NCBI RefSeq assembly: GCF_015832195.1
Contig: NC_052027.1
Location: forward strand, 3,348,001-3,412,000
Length of the DNA stretch: 64,000 nt
Origin: Motacilla alba alba
Lineage: Eukaryota; Chordata; Aves; Passeriformes; Motacillidae
Direction: 5' to 3'
Each line of letters opens with the position of its first letter. The first letter of the stretch is position 1. Under the pieces are notes generated by a model. That model did no database searches, was not told the DNA's origin, and saw only the letters and a program-made list of their open reading frames with translations. Position numbers and translations under genes: made by a program. Below, piece by piece: positions 1-11,800 of this stretch.

Positions 1-273
1 AGATCAGAGGTTTGCCAGCACACACCCAAAGCCTCTTCGCCTCCCCTTGGCTGCGGGGTGCAAACCTGGCCTCAGCAAAGCACCCTGGTGCTTTTGCAAA
101 TCATTAACCCTTAATGTTTCAGTCCCTCGCACACTGGCAGACTGTTCTGTTTGCACTTTTTGTCGTCCGTAATGAAAGAATTCGCACCTGAGGAGCGAGC
201 AGTCAGCCCAATTTCTGGGCAGCTCGTCCAGGACCTGATCCCGGGGGCAACTCCATGAGCGCCCATTCCAAAA
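1..273. other. Upstream flank, no gene seen
   Basis: Non-coding flank upstream of the PDZRN3 promoter. An antisense frame is open across it and into the CR1 fragment, but its translation shows no recognisable domain and it has no splice or conservation signal that I can see. No repeat or promoter element is obvious here. Confidence 0.5.
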
Positions 274-405
274 GTCATCACAGAGCCCCTGGATGGTTTG
301 GGTTGGAAGGAACCTTAAAGACCATCTGGTTCCAAACCTTTTACCACAGTCAGGGACACTTTCCACGACTCCAGGCAGCTCCAGGCTGGCCTGGCCGCCC
401 CATCC
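274..405 (-). mobile_element. CR1 LINE 3'-end fragment, antisense to PDZRN3
   Basis: The stretch contains the typical reversed CR1 tail: a degenerate atcacag word, then tggtttgggttggaaggaac, then accttaaagaccatctggtt, then an agggacacttTCCAC-like block. In the sense direction this is the conserved CR1 3' region ending in an ATTCTATGAT-type microsatellite, so the element lies on the minus strand. Only about 130 bp remain, a usual 5' truncation, and there is no reverse transcriptase. It lies just upstream of the CpG island. The outer limits are approximate. Confidence 0.8.
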
Positions 406-709
406 GATGTGTCCCACATCACTCCGAGCGATCCTCCCGTCTGCCACCGCCGCCGGCTGCCGAGGCCGCTCGGTCTCACCCCGTCACACCCCACCGCGAC
501 CCTCCCTGCTCTCCCCCTCCTCTCCATCCCTCCCTCTCCCCGTCTTCCCCACGCGCGGCCCCTTCCCCTCCGGTGTGCCGCCCGTGTGCCGGCGCTGTGC
601 CCCCGCGGGCCCCGTTACCTGCCCCTCCCGGGGACGGGGCAGCAGCGCGGAGCCCGGCCCCGCCCGTTCCCCAGACAAAGCCCCCTTGTCCGGCCGGGGA
701 CCCCGGGCC

Positions 710-760
710 GGGGCGGCGCCGGGCGGGGGCGGTGCCGGGGGCGGGCGCTGCGCGCAGGCG
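710..760 (+). promoter_or_regulatory. GC-box cluster with an NRF1-like site
   Basis: GGGCGG cores occur at about 711, 721, 727 and 740, matching Sp/KLF GC boxes. A TGCGCGCAGGCG word at about 749-760 resembles the NRF1 consensus with a mismatch. The cluster is about 250 bp upstream of the start codon and fits a TATA-less core promoter. In so GC-rich an island some matches are expected by chance. Confidence 0.5.
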
Positions 761-931
761 GCGGCGCGGCCGCGGCTCCTCCCGGGCGCTCCGGGACCGC
801 GGGGCACGGGGCACGGCCGCGGGCCGGCCCGGGGGCTCAGCTGCCTCTCGGGCGGCGGCGGGAGCGGCTCGTACTTGTTTATTCCCGTTCCGCGCCTCTC
901 CCCCAGGCGTCTCCGCACTCCGGGTACTTTT

Positions 932-973
932 TCTGGGTTGGTTTTTTGTTGTTTTTTGGTTTTTTTTTTTCCC
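932..973 (+). promoter_or_regulatory. T-rich tract upstream of the PDZRN3 start codon
   Basis: A run of T interrupted by a few G residues ends about 30 bp before the start codon, inside an otherwise very GC-rich island. If transcription starts upstream it would form a U-rich block in the 5' UTR. It also resembles a polypyrimidine tract, but no convincing acceptor AG with a matching upstream donor is evident. Its function is unknown. Confidence 0.4.
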
Positions 974-1003
974 TTCGGTCGTTCGCGGCGGAGCGGAAGG
1001 AGG

Positions 1004-1720
1004 ATGGGGTTCGAGCTGGATCGCTTCAGCGGGGAGGTGGATCCCGACTTCAAGTGCAACCTGTGCAACAAGGTGCTGGAGGACCCGCTGACCACCCCGT
1101 GCGGACACGTCTTCTGCGCGGGCTGCGTGCTGCCCTGGGTGGTGCAGCAGGGCAGCTGCCCCGTCAACTGCCAGCGCATCTCCACCAAGGAGCTCAACCA
1201 CGTCCTGCCCCTCAAGAGCCTCATCCTCAAGCTGGACATCAAGTGCGACAACCACGCGCGGGGCTGCGAGGCGGTGGTTCCCCTGCAGCACCTGGGCGAG
1301 CACGCCGAGACCTGCGACTTCTCCCCGGCCAAGTGCCGCAACCGCGGCTGCCGCCAGGTGCTCAACCTGCGCGACGTGGAAGCGCACATGCGGGAGCGCT
1401 GCGAGGCGCGGCCCGCGGGGCTGTGCGAGCAGGGCTGCGGGCTGGTGCTGACCCACGGCGAGCGCCGCGCCGGCGGCCACGGCTGCCTGCGGGCCCTGCG
1501 CGCTCACGGGGCCGCGCTGCAGGCGCGGGCGGCCGCGCTGGAGAAGGCGCTGAAGAAGGAGGCGCTGCGCGCCGGCAAGCGGGAGCAGTCGCTGCTGTCG
1601 CGGCTGGCGGCGGCGCAGCTGGAGCTGCAGGTGACGGCGCTCCGCTACCAGAAGCGCTTCACGCAGTACAGCGCCCGCCTGGACGCGCTGGCCCGCGCCC
1701 GCGCAGCCTCCCCCGGCAAG
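1004..1720 (+). CDS. PDZRN3: PDZRN3 coding exon 1: RING finger, TRAF-type zinc fingers and coiled coil (codons 1-239)
   Basis: N-terminal exon of PDZ domain-containing RING finger protein 3 (LNX3 family), an E3 ubiquitin ligase. Family work links PDZRN3 to Wnt/planar cell polarity signalling, MuSK turnover at the neuromuscular junction, and myoblast, osteoblast and vascular differentiation. The C3HC4 RING spans about residues 18-56 (C18, C21, C33, H35, C38, C41, C52, C56), with the P-C-G-H-V-F-C core. TRAF-type zinc fingers follow at about 81-133 (C81, C88, H100, C104, then C111, C116, H128, C133), with a third Cys/His group at about 141-161. An alpha-helical, charged, probably coiled segment covers about 170-230. 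The start at 1004 is chosen because MGFELDRF is the family N terminus and the context is good (A at -3, G at +4). The frame stays open upstream to 293, so no stop enforces this start. The exon ends in phase 0 at a gtaagg donor (1721). PDZRN4 is excluded by the RING and helical sequence. Confidence 0.95.
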
Positions 1721-1735
1721 GTAAGGATGGGCCCC

Positions 1736-1963
1736 GGGGTGCGCCTTGTCCCTGGGGATGTGCCTTGTCCGTCCCTGGGGATGCGCCTTGTCCGTCCCTG
1801 GGGATGCGCCTTGTCCCTGGGGGTGCGCCTTGTCCGTCCCTTGGGATGAGCCTTGTCCCTTGGGATGAGCCTTGTCCCTCGGGATGCTCATTGTCCGTCC
1901 CTCGGGATGCTCATTGTCCGTCCCTCGGGATGAGCCTTGTCCCTCGGGATGAGCCTTGTCCCG
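1736..1963 (+). repeat. Minisatellite, about 11 units of 18-23 bp
   Basis: Units follow the pattern GGGATG, then a variable pair, then CCTTGTCC, with an optional extra GTCC, which gives two main length classes of 19 and 23 bp. The first units read ggggatgcgcc and the later ones cgggatgagcc or cgggatgctca, so the variants are grouped along the array. It begins 15 bp inside intron 1, immediately after the exon 1 splice donor. The exon 1 frame reads on through part of it before stopping near 1849, but family length and the clear donor argue against translation. Confidence 0.9.
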
Positions 1964-2081
1964 TGCGCGGCGCCCGGGGCGTTCCCGTGTGCAAGCTTTC
2001 TCCTGGAGAGCCCATCCGGCCGCAAATCCTTTCAAATACATGAGCTTTGGGGTTTAATAGCCGTAACATGCCGCTTTCTGT

Positions 2082-2140
2082 AGGTACATCTTTAAGTGGT
2101 GCATCCATAGGTGCATCTTTCTATAGGTACGTTTTAAGTG
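2082..2140 (+). repeat. Short degenerate direct repeats in intron 1
   Basis: Three imperfect copies of a word like taggtgcatcttt (tolerating changes such as taggtacattttt) lie within about 60 bp, with two copies of tttaagtg. Too short and degenerate to assign to a family. Confidence 0.45.
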
Positions 2141-5100
2141 TGACCGTCGTTGCTGGCTGGAGCCCATAAGGTGACTCGCACAGAAAAGTAACAAGGTCGC
2201 AATGTTACTGTTTTCTCTTGGTTCTCTTCCCCGAAGAAAACTGTACAAGTGGAATTTCCAGAGCTGGAAATGGTAATAAAGCAGCAGAAATTGACTCCCA
2301 GGAGTCACACAAAGTGGAGTGCGTTGGAGGAAGCTGCTGTGACCCAATGCTTTGCAGAGCCTGAGCTCACCTGGCATCCCATAATGGGGCTTCCTACAAA
2401 ATATAGGCTTTGGGATTAACTGTGATGCAACTCGGACGCCCCACCAGCTGTTTCAGGATCTGCAGCCATCATCTTTGTAACATCTAAATACTAGACATCT
2501 GCTGTGTACTTGTGATTTCTTTCCCAGCATCACACAGGGTTGTTTAATTAGGAAGGAAAAACTTAACTTGATTTCAACCCCTCAAAATTAGACCATTTAT
2601 AAAATGACCAGAATCAAAAGCCAGAGCTACAACAATCCCCAAGTTTTAATTGGAATGAGGCTCCCCAGCGAGGGAAGCCCTGGAAGCCAATTATCTTTTA
2701 AATGAAGACATTCTGAGTCCTCCCAGTGACCTGGAATGTGCTACCACAGACACAGCAGTATTAAACTGTTCAAAACTGTCAAACATCTGTATTCACACCT
2801 CTGGTAATGCTGAGGCTCTAAAAGCTGTGTAAAGGAAATAAAACTTCATGTCAGAGGATCTTTTTTTTTAACCTTCATAGGAATCCGGGACAGAACCCAT
2901 CCTCTTTTCCTAACTCAAACCAGAAAATATTGCAATATTAAATGAACTGTTCTAACTTCAGGCAATACTGGGTGTGTGCTGGTCAAAATCTTAGTGATAC
3001 CATCAAAATAAATCGGGGGTTCACAGTCATATGAAGGCTCGGGACAGTTCTGTCTCCCCTTTTCCTGCAGCACTTTGCCATGGCATTCTGGGGGCTTTCT
3101 GCTCCCACAGCCTGGCACACAGCTCCATCTCCACTGCTGATGGCAGGAGAGCCCTGCACACTGTCCTGCTGTCAGAAACCACCTCACCCAATCGCTGCCT
3201 CCTCATCTTTGATCTCCTTTATTCTCACACCACCCTTTCCTCGTGGCTATGATGCGGAGTTTGCATCTTTCATCTCTGTGCAGTGTCAGGAGCTGCTGCA
3301 ATCCCGAGAGCTGCTCCTTCTCAGCTGCAAATGTTCGTGACACGTATTTTCAGCTATACTTCCTATCAGATTTATGGGTACAGCTGGCCCAGACCCCTGT
3401 GCCGGGTGCAGCCCCGTTACAAAGGGCTGTTGTGCAGCTCTCTGGAGCAGCCACCAGCCTGGAGAAAGCTGGGAGGTGTCATGTCACCGCAGCCCTGGGC
3501 CAGCGGTCAGTCAGTTACGTGTCTTTCACAGCATTTTGGGCAGCTGGCCAACACCAACAGCTCTCTGCTGCCCAGCTCCCAGGCAAGCACAAATAGCAAA
3601 CTTGCATCTTTGTGACACGGAGAGTTTACTAAAAGACCTGTGGTAATCACCTAGTGCAGGGGATGCTTTCCCTCTTTGGGGCTGTGGCAGGCTTCCAAGT
3701 GTGGGGTTATTTTCTCAGAGACAGCAGCACAGACTGTGCAGGAACACTCAGCAGGATGTATAAATTTTCCTAAGGGTTATGTGTGAAATAACCAGCTTGC
3801 TGTCATTCTTTAAATAATGACCATTATTCATATTTCATACATTCTCAGATGGAGTAGCTTGGTCTGTGCTAAGCACAAATAGACCGAGCACCAACAATCT
3901 GGGTTCACAGCTCACAAGTGGTGATTGCAGAACTTACTGTGGGATGTTCTGGCTCCTCAGTAGATGGAGAAAAAGGGGTTTTCTGGCTTTCCTGCCTGAT
4001 GGCTGCTTGTTGCTGCAGATGTAGAACCAATCCAGAATAAATCAGATCACACATCCTGTAGGCAAAACAGAGAAATGCTCAGGTACAGTTGTGTTTAAAT
4101 GCTTAGTCAAAGGGGAAATACCATGTTGAGTGGCATTAGACCATTCTTTAAAGACAAATTCGTGGTCTTTTGGCAGCTTTGGAGACCCAGGTGGGGATTC
4201 ACCTTAGCATAGACCTTGTTTGTGATTCTGGATGAATCACAGCTTTGCTGTGCTTTCATTTACCATTTCTGAGCTGAGTTCTGTAGCAGCACCATAACCA
4301 TATGAGAGAAGACATAAATAATTACATTTTAATACTCACACTCATCTGTAAGCATGTCACAATTTTATAAGCCCCTTAAGCAGGTAGATGTGCCTTAAGT
4401 GACCCCAGTTGTGTTACCCATGTGTATGATCACTGAGGGAACAGTTCAGTTTTACTGTGCACAGTTCCAAGGTTTATTCAGAGAATGACTGTTTATTCCA
4501 TGGTGGAAAGAGGAGAGGCTTATTGAGGATGAGCTTGAGGAGGGAGTGGGAGGGAAGGTGGAGTGTCTCCCTCTAAATGTTATTTCCTTCCATCAGACAT
4601 GTCAGTCCTGAAATATCAAAGCCTAAACAATCAAGAAAAAAAACTTGTACAATTCAAACAAGGCTTAATCCTTGGTGAAACACAGCCCTGTGCACACCTC
4701 TTGATAAGCTGATCTGGTCAATCCCTTATTTACACAGCCAGCAAAGTCCTTTGGGAAGGAGCAAGGGGAGAGGGAATTGGAAGCAGTTGACAGCCCAGGG
4801 TGGAAACCCTTCTGCTCTCCTGGCAACCAGAGACAGGAGCTGACTTTAAATGGATCAGCCGGGCAAGAACCAGTTCTGATCTGACATTCAGGACCTCTGT
4901 GGTGGTGGCAACATAGATTTGAATTCTGTGAGAGCCAGATGAAGTCCTTTAAAGCAGGATGATGTGCTTTTCTCAGCCTGTCCACAAGCAGGATGGGCCA
5001 GGCTGGTCCTGGCAGCCCTTCCAGCAGTGAAGAAGGAGCTGAGGTGCCTCCTCTGGGTGGAGACAGACCTTCTTAGCCACAGCACTACCAAAGAAATTAG

Positions 5101-7585
5101 TCTTTGCTATCTAAAGGGAAAGGCAGTCTATTAGCTGCACATTACTCAGCTGGGAAGTACAGTAATTTCAAGAATTATGTTAAAGAATTCTGTTCAGCTG
5201 CGGGAATACAACATGCCAGGAACCATCAGGTCTGCTGCCGGAGCAGCTGCCGGGGCAGGGCTGGCCCCTGGCCACCACATTTCCACAGTTACCTCACTGT
5301 TTAATGACTGCTCTGCTGGAATGCCAGATCTTGGAGGGGGAGAGAAAGGCAGAGCCCTGGAAAAATCATTTGCATCGTGGCTTCCTTCTGAAGAGAAGGA
5401 GAAGGTTGTTGAAGGAGGAGTTAAGAGCTGAGATGTGAGTGTGCAGGAGTGGCCAAGAGTCAGAGCGAGGTGCTGCTGCCTCCCAGGGCAGGGCAGTTCT
5501 GCACCCACAGTGGGGCTGGAACGTGACTGCTGCCATGGGGAGCATGGAGACACTGCACAAAGCCACCAGAAAAGCCTGGAAATGTCTTTATAACCCCTGT
5601 AGACAGAAGTACTTTTTCAGAAGTACCTACAGAAAGCTGCATTAGTTGTTTCTTTTCCCTCACAACCCGACTGCTTCAATCCCACCTGCTTTAATACTTG
5701 TTCAGCCAGGTGTAAAAGTGTCAAATTAAAGCCACATAAGGAGGCTTTAATGAAAACAGGCAACTCTAATTACTGAAAGTGTCTTGAGAGCAATGTTGTA
5801 ATTGTTTTTTGATTGTTGTAATTGATTTGCCTTCTTAAATAGGGATAATAGAAGGAAACAGTCATGCTAGCACGTGCTTGTCTTTCAAATCCAGAATCAT
5901 CATCCTTGAAAGTGGTCTCACAGGACTGGAAATTTGTTCCTTGAAATCCTGTCTGAGGTCTGGGTCTGTAGACTTGCAGGGAAATAGATTTTTCTTCATC
6001 TTTCACTTCTCTTCTGGGTACCTGCTTCTCACTGCTGCCAAGTGCAGGCAGATTCAAATAAAATCAGCCAGAGTTTGTTGATGTTCCTCTGTACCAGGTC
6101 CAAGTCTATTTATGAGTGGATCATTAGGGAAGATAGTGATCAGAAGCTGACGTAGGAGTTGTAAAGCACATTTCAGGTGGAGCTGTTGGTGCAGTTCCCC
6201 CGTGGAGGAGCTGGGAGTGTGCGGTCAGTGGAGCTCTGCCAGTTCACACTGGCAGGGAACTGGGCTTCCTTATCATCCCCAAATCTCTGGGAGTAATTCA
6301 GTAATCCAGGATTACTCTGACATTTTTTATGACTTTAATAGACATTAATATTTGATTGACAACCTCAAATTGACATGTTAGAAGAAAAATGCACAAACTA
6401 AAACCATGTGCCTTGAATTACAGTGTAACTGTTGCAATTTTTGTCATTAATTGGTTATGAAAAAGAGACTTTTAAGATAACTTCCTCGGACTTTTTTTTG
6501 TGTTCATAACTTTTTCACCCCTTGGATAAAGCAAAGAAAATGGTTTTGGAGGTAGAAAGATTCATCTGTATCTCTAGATGCACATACAGATCCTGTTCTG
6601 ATCTCTGAATGTTGTTATTCAGGGCTTTTTGTAGTGCTCTGCAGTAAATGACAACACTAGGTTGAGACTGGAGAACATTGTGAACGTTTAGTTGTCTTTA
6701 ACAGTTCATGCACTTAGTTTTGTCTTCATAAAAGTTAATAGGCCTAAGTAGCATCCGTGTGTCATAAAGGACATTTTGTAAGAGTTGGCAGTTAGGAACA
6801 AGCTGGGATGAGAGACCAGGATAACAGAGCCTGTTCACACAGCCCCCCAGGTATTACATGTCCTTGCAGTAGATCTTTGTTGTATGCTGTTTGTCCAGAA
6901 AACTATTCACTGCAGAATTTCATATTTTAGGGGATTAACATAATGATTTTCAGTGATGGGAGATTTCTGTTTTGCTGGTCTTGAAATGCTAGATTAAAAA
7001 AAAAATTACGCACGGCAGGTGCTGTGAATAGCAATTGCCATTCTGGGCCTGTGGCAAAAATTGTCACAGTTTTTTTTTAATGCTGTTTCCTAAAACTCTG
7101 CAGAGAATTTTGTGTTTGATACCGTTTAAAACAATTTCACTTAGAACAATGTCATGTAGTCAGCAGGAGAGGAAATGCAAGGCTCCAGTCCTGAGGTTAA
7201 GTCACTCCCAGCACTGGAAAAGTCAAAGAGTTTGACTACTGGAAACATGGAGCATTTTACATAACACATCACATATGACTGGGTCAAGTAGTTGCAGGAA
7301 CCAGCATTGCATATAAACCCCTTCTGTTGCTGTTAAGTGTCTCAGTGTAGATCTCAATAAAAGAGACACATAAATCTTAGGGGAGGTTCTGCTGCTGGAG
7401 CTCAGTGGGGTGGCTGGAGCAGCCACTGGGAGCTGCAAAGTTATTCCAAACATTTGTCTCTAAACTACAAGGGGATCTAACAAAAGTGAGAAACCAACCC
7501 AACAAAAAAGCTGGGTAGAAGTATGACCTGTCCTGTTTTACCCCCGAGATGCAATGTTTTGCATGTGTTTGTCTGTCCTTTGTAG

Positions 7586-8780
<1,195 letters not shown>

Positions 8781-8888
8781 GACAATCAGGATGGCTCATC
8801 CAGCGAAGGAATTTTTGTATCCAAAATAGTTGACACTGGGCCTGCTGCTAAGGAAGGAGGGCTGCAAATCCACGACAGGATTATTGAG
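8781..8888 (+). CDS. PDZRN3: PDZRN3 coding exon 3: middle of PDZ domain 1 (codons 269-304)
   Basis: This 108-bp exon encodes 36 residues, from [10 protein letters not shown] through GIFVSKIV and [10 protein letters not shown] to HDRIIE. These are the central beta strands and the alpha-A turn of PDZ1; the [10 protein letters not shown] block is the standard PDZ segment before the V-N-G motif. The donor is gtaaga at 8889, and both borders are phase 0. The intronic continuation (VREYPAF, then stop) is not family-like, confirming the splice. The next exon should resume with the VNG motif; I do not see it in the rest of the window, so PDZ1 is cut by the window edge. With exons 1 and 2 it gives 304 codons of a protein usually somewhat over 1000 residues. 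Confidence 0.97.
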
Positions 8889-11800
8889 GTAAGAGAATAC
8901 CCTGCCTTTTAATAGTGCGAGCTCCAGCTCAGGTCCTCCCATGGCACGTTTGCTGTGGGTTTGGGAGAGTGGAGCGTGGTAAACACTGTCTAGAACATCT
9001 GTCTGTGAAAATATGCTGGGCTTGATTCAGTGCTGACCTCCAGGGCTTTAGGTATAGTCCTTCCCTAAATATAGAAAGCAGATTATGGATGGTATGTGCA
9101 TGTCCTGACTTTCTGAGGAGCTCGCATCTCTCTGGTATGCCATAGATAGTTCTTTCTTAAGCTGTTGGAAACTTGGAAGTTATTTAGTTAAAACCATATG
9201 TGAAATATCTGTGGTGTAAGGCATGATGTTATTTTTCTTGGTATTTCAGTTTTGAACAGTCAGGGAAAATTCCGCTCTGTGATTTCTCTATGGTTTATCA
9301 TAAACCTAAGTAACTCCTTTAATGTTGTTTGTGAGTTCTTACATTACTCAGATGCAGTCTGAATTTCTTCTCAGTTTGCCAAAGCCTTGACCTCTATAAA
9401 AAGCTCTTCCTGTGAAGGAGATGGTCGCATGAAACTTTTCTCTAAATTTGCAGCAAGCAAATTTCTCTTTTGGGGGGAGGAAAAAGAGCAAGAAAGAGTT
9501 TGATTTTCATGAAACACAATACAGCTGATGGTGAGTCAGTTCCCATTGTTTGGCATTTTGCAGTTAAAGTCTTCCTCACTGTCTTATTTTCGTAGGCTGC
9601 AGAAACTTTGAGAGTCTATTGTTCAAAAAGATAAGTGTGGTGTTTGTTGCCAAGGATATCATGGAACAGCCAGTTTCTCTAAGTAATGGAATTCCATTGC
9701 TCTTATGTTTTGCAAATGAGCAATAAACAGCTGTTAAGGATTTTCTGTTGGCAGGGGACAAAGTGTATTTGCTTTTTCTGTACTGTTATGGCAAATTGTA
9801 TTCACCATCTAGCAAGGGTATAAAATATTAATTAAGTTTCTTCGTATGGGAAAGAATGGAGCCACAGTAGCAGAACTATAAAAAGATAAGAAGCTGAGCT
9901 GTGAAATGATCCAGAGTTGCTCAAACCCTGTGTGTGATGTAAGAGAATTGCGAAAAGGTCTGGACAGTTTTGTGAGAACTCTGTGATTTTGTGTGAGCTG
10001 AAGGTTTCCCATAAGCCTGAATTTCCCCACAGCCTCCTTGGAAAGCTGACATCCGTTTCTGAAGTAGTGCACAGTCACATAAACCAAACAACTGTATGAA
10101 AACCAAAACTCTGGGAGATCAAATACCCCAAGGTTAGGAAATGTCCTGGTCCTGGTTCAGGCTCCGTGAGCTGTGGAAGTGACCCTGGCTCACAGTGCAG
10201 GGGACACGGGCAGCCAGCCTCCATGGGCTCTGCTCCATCTGCTGCCTTGCAAGGGACCTCCTTCCTTCTGGTTTTGTTTTTGCTCCTTCCTTACTGCTCC
10301 CCAAGCTCAGCGTGGGTGCAGGCTGAGGAAGGAGTCCCACTCTGTGTCAGAGGAGCTGAGAGGGACACGAGGGGACAGGCTGGGTGAGCTCTCCTGCCCT
10401 GTCCCCTCCCTGAGCAGAGCCATGCCTGTGCCTGCAGTGTTCGTGCAGAGCCTTGTGCACAGTTCAAGCTGCATTTTCAGACAAGAGAAGAGCCCAGAAC
10501 AAAGACATTAGAGGGATTTGTTGGATTAATAACACGCCAAGGGTGGCAGGAACCCATGTGTTGACATGGGGCTGACACGCGTTGACAGCTCTTGTTGTGC
10601 TGACCACAAACTCATTGTCATATTCACTCTTCTCACCTCTAAATATACACAAAATGCTGATGAAAATGGAGCACATTGTTTCCCAAGGGTTGGCTTTGGG
10701 TGCTTCCAGACCAGCATCTCACTCTGGATCAGGAGTGCCCTGTGGAAGCAAGCCCTGAGTGGTGCCCAGCTAATGTGATTTGGTTCCCACGGTGGAGCAG
10801 CCTCCAAGAGTGCTAATGGAATGCTTTTCTAGATAAATTAATTTGTTTTATGCAGCACAGCCACTACAGGCATCCAGTTCACAGCACTAGACTGGAGTGC
10901 TCTAAAAGAGAGCCCTTTAAAATACAGATACTGTGGACACCAGCTCCTGAGAGCAGCTGTCTCATCCTGTGTTCTCTGCAGTTTATATTTAGCACATTTT
11001 ATCTAACTTTGCTCTGGATAAGGAAAAAGGGGATACCTCCTGCATCAAGGCATCTAAGTGAGCTTTATCATCCTAATGGCTAATCATTTTAGATAAGTGA
11101 AATACCTGTAAACAATCTAGGTGAGAATTAGTGATGGCCACTGGTGGTGTCCTTCTAGAGACAAGTTTTTTATAACCTTCACACTGTCAAAGTTTTGATT
11201 TGGGAGTTTGATTGAAAAATTATTTACAGATGTAGGTGTAACTAGGAGGACACAGCTGGAGAGCTTGGCACGGAGCAGAGCATCCTAGCAGGTCACATTT
11301 GCTTTCAAAGGCATAAAAAACGGTGAGGAAAGATGGTAACTTACTTCCCTAGAACTGAATTTAGCTATCTAGAGCTCCCTTAACTTGTCCATTCAATAAT
11401 AAGGTTTTATGGATCATCAGCATGATTCTAAATAGACTCTTCCACAAAGAATTCTCATTCCAGTATGAGATGCTGAGCATAACATCTCCCTAATTAATTC
11501 CAGCATCCATCGCAGAGCATTTACAATGAAGTAAAACACAAATCATTTGATTTCCTTTTGGAAAATGTTTCTTTGCTGCAGATCTTCTAGTGGATGTGTT
11601 TTGGAGTACATATAAAATAAGAGTGTCACTTCTCATTTTCAGAACTGCCACAACATTTCTAATTACTGAGCAGGGATTAGGCAGAGTGAAATACAGACAC
11701 GTCAGGGAACTGTTCAGAGCTGATAGCAGAAGCATTTTTTTATTGCTGTTTGCTTGCAAATTCTATCCCCTGACAATTTGATCCAGAGATAACCTTGGAA

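Larger units (their letters stand above)
424..2022 (+). promoter_or_regulatory. CpG island covering the PDZRN3 promoter, exon 1 and start of intron 1
   Basis: CpG dinucleotides become dense from about 424 and stay so through exon 1 to about 2022, where the sequence turns abruptly AT-rich and CpG-poor. This is the normal promoter architecture of a vertebrate developmental gene. No TATA box is convincing, so dispersed initiation within the island is likely. The transcription start cannot be fixed from sequence; it most likely lies between about 600 and 960. Coding exon 1 sits entirely in the island and has strongly G/C-biased third codon positions, unlike exons 2 and 3. Confidence 0.85.
1721..7585 (+). 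other. PDZRN3 intron 1
   Basis: Runs from the gtaagg donor at 1721 to the acceptor (pyrimidine-rich gtctgtcctttgtag) ending at 7585. It opens with GC-rich island sequence and a minisatellite (1736-1963). After about 2022 it is ordinary AT-rich non-coding DNA. Open frames of up to about 120 codons lie around 3.0-3.6 kb and 5.1-5.6 kb on both strands, but they overlap one another, lack domains and look like chance. Confidence 0.85.

Noticed and set aside
476..2041. 521-codon minus-strand and 544-codon plus-strand frames across the CpG island
   Set aside because: They are shadows of the GC-rich island and exon 1. The true frame is fixed by the RING and zinc-finger cysteines.
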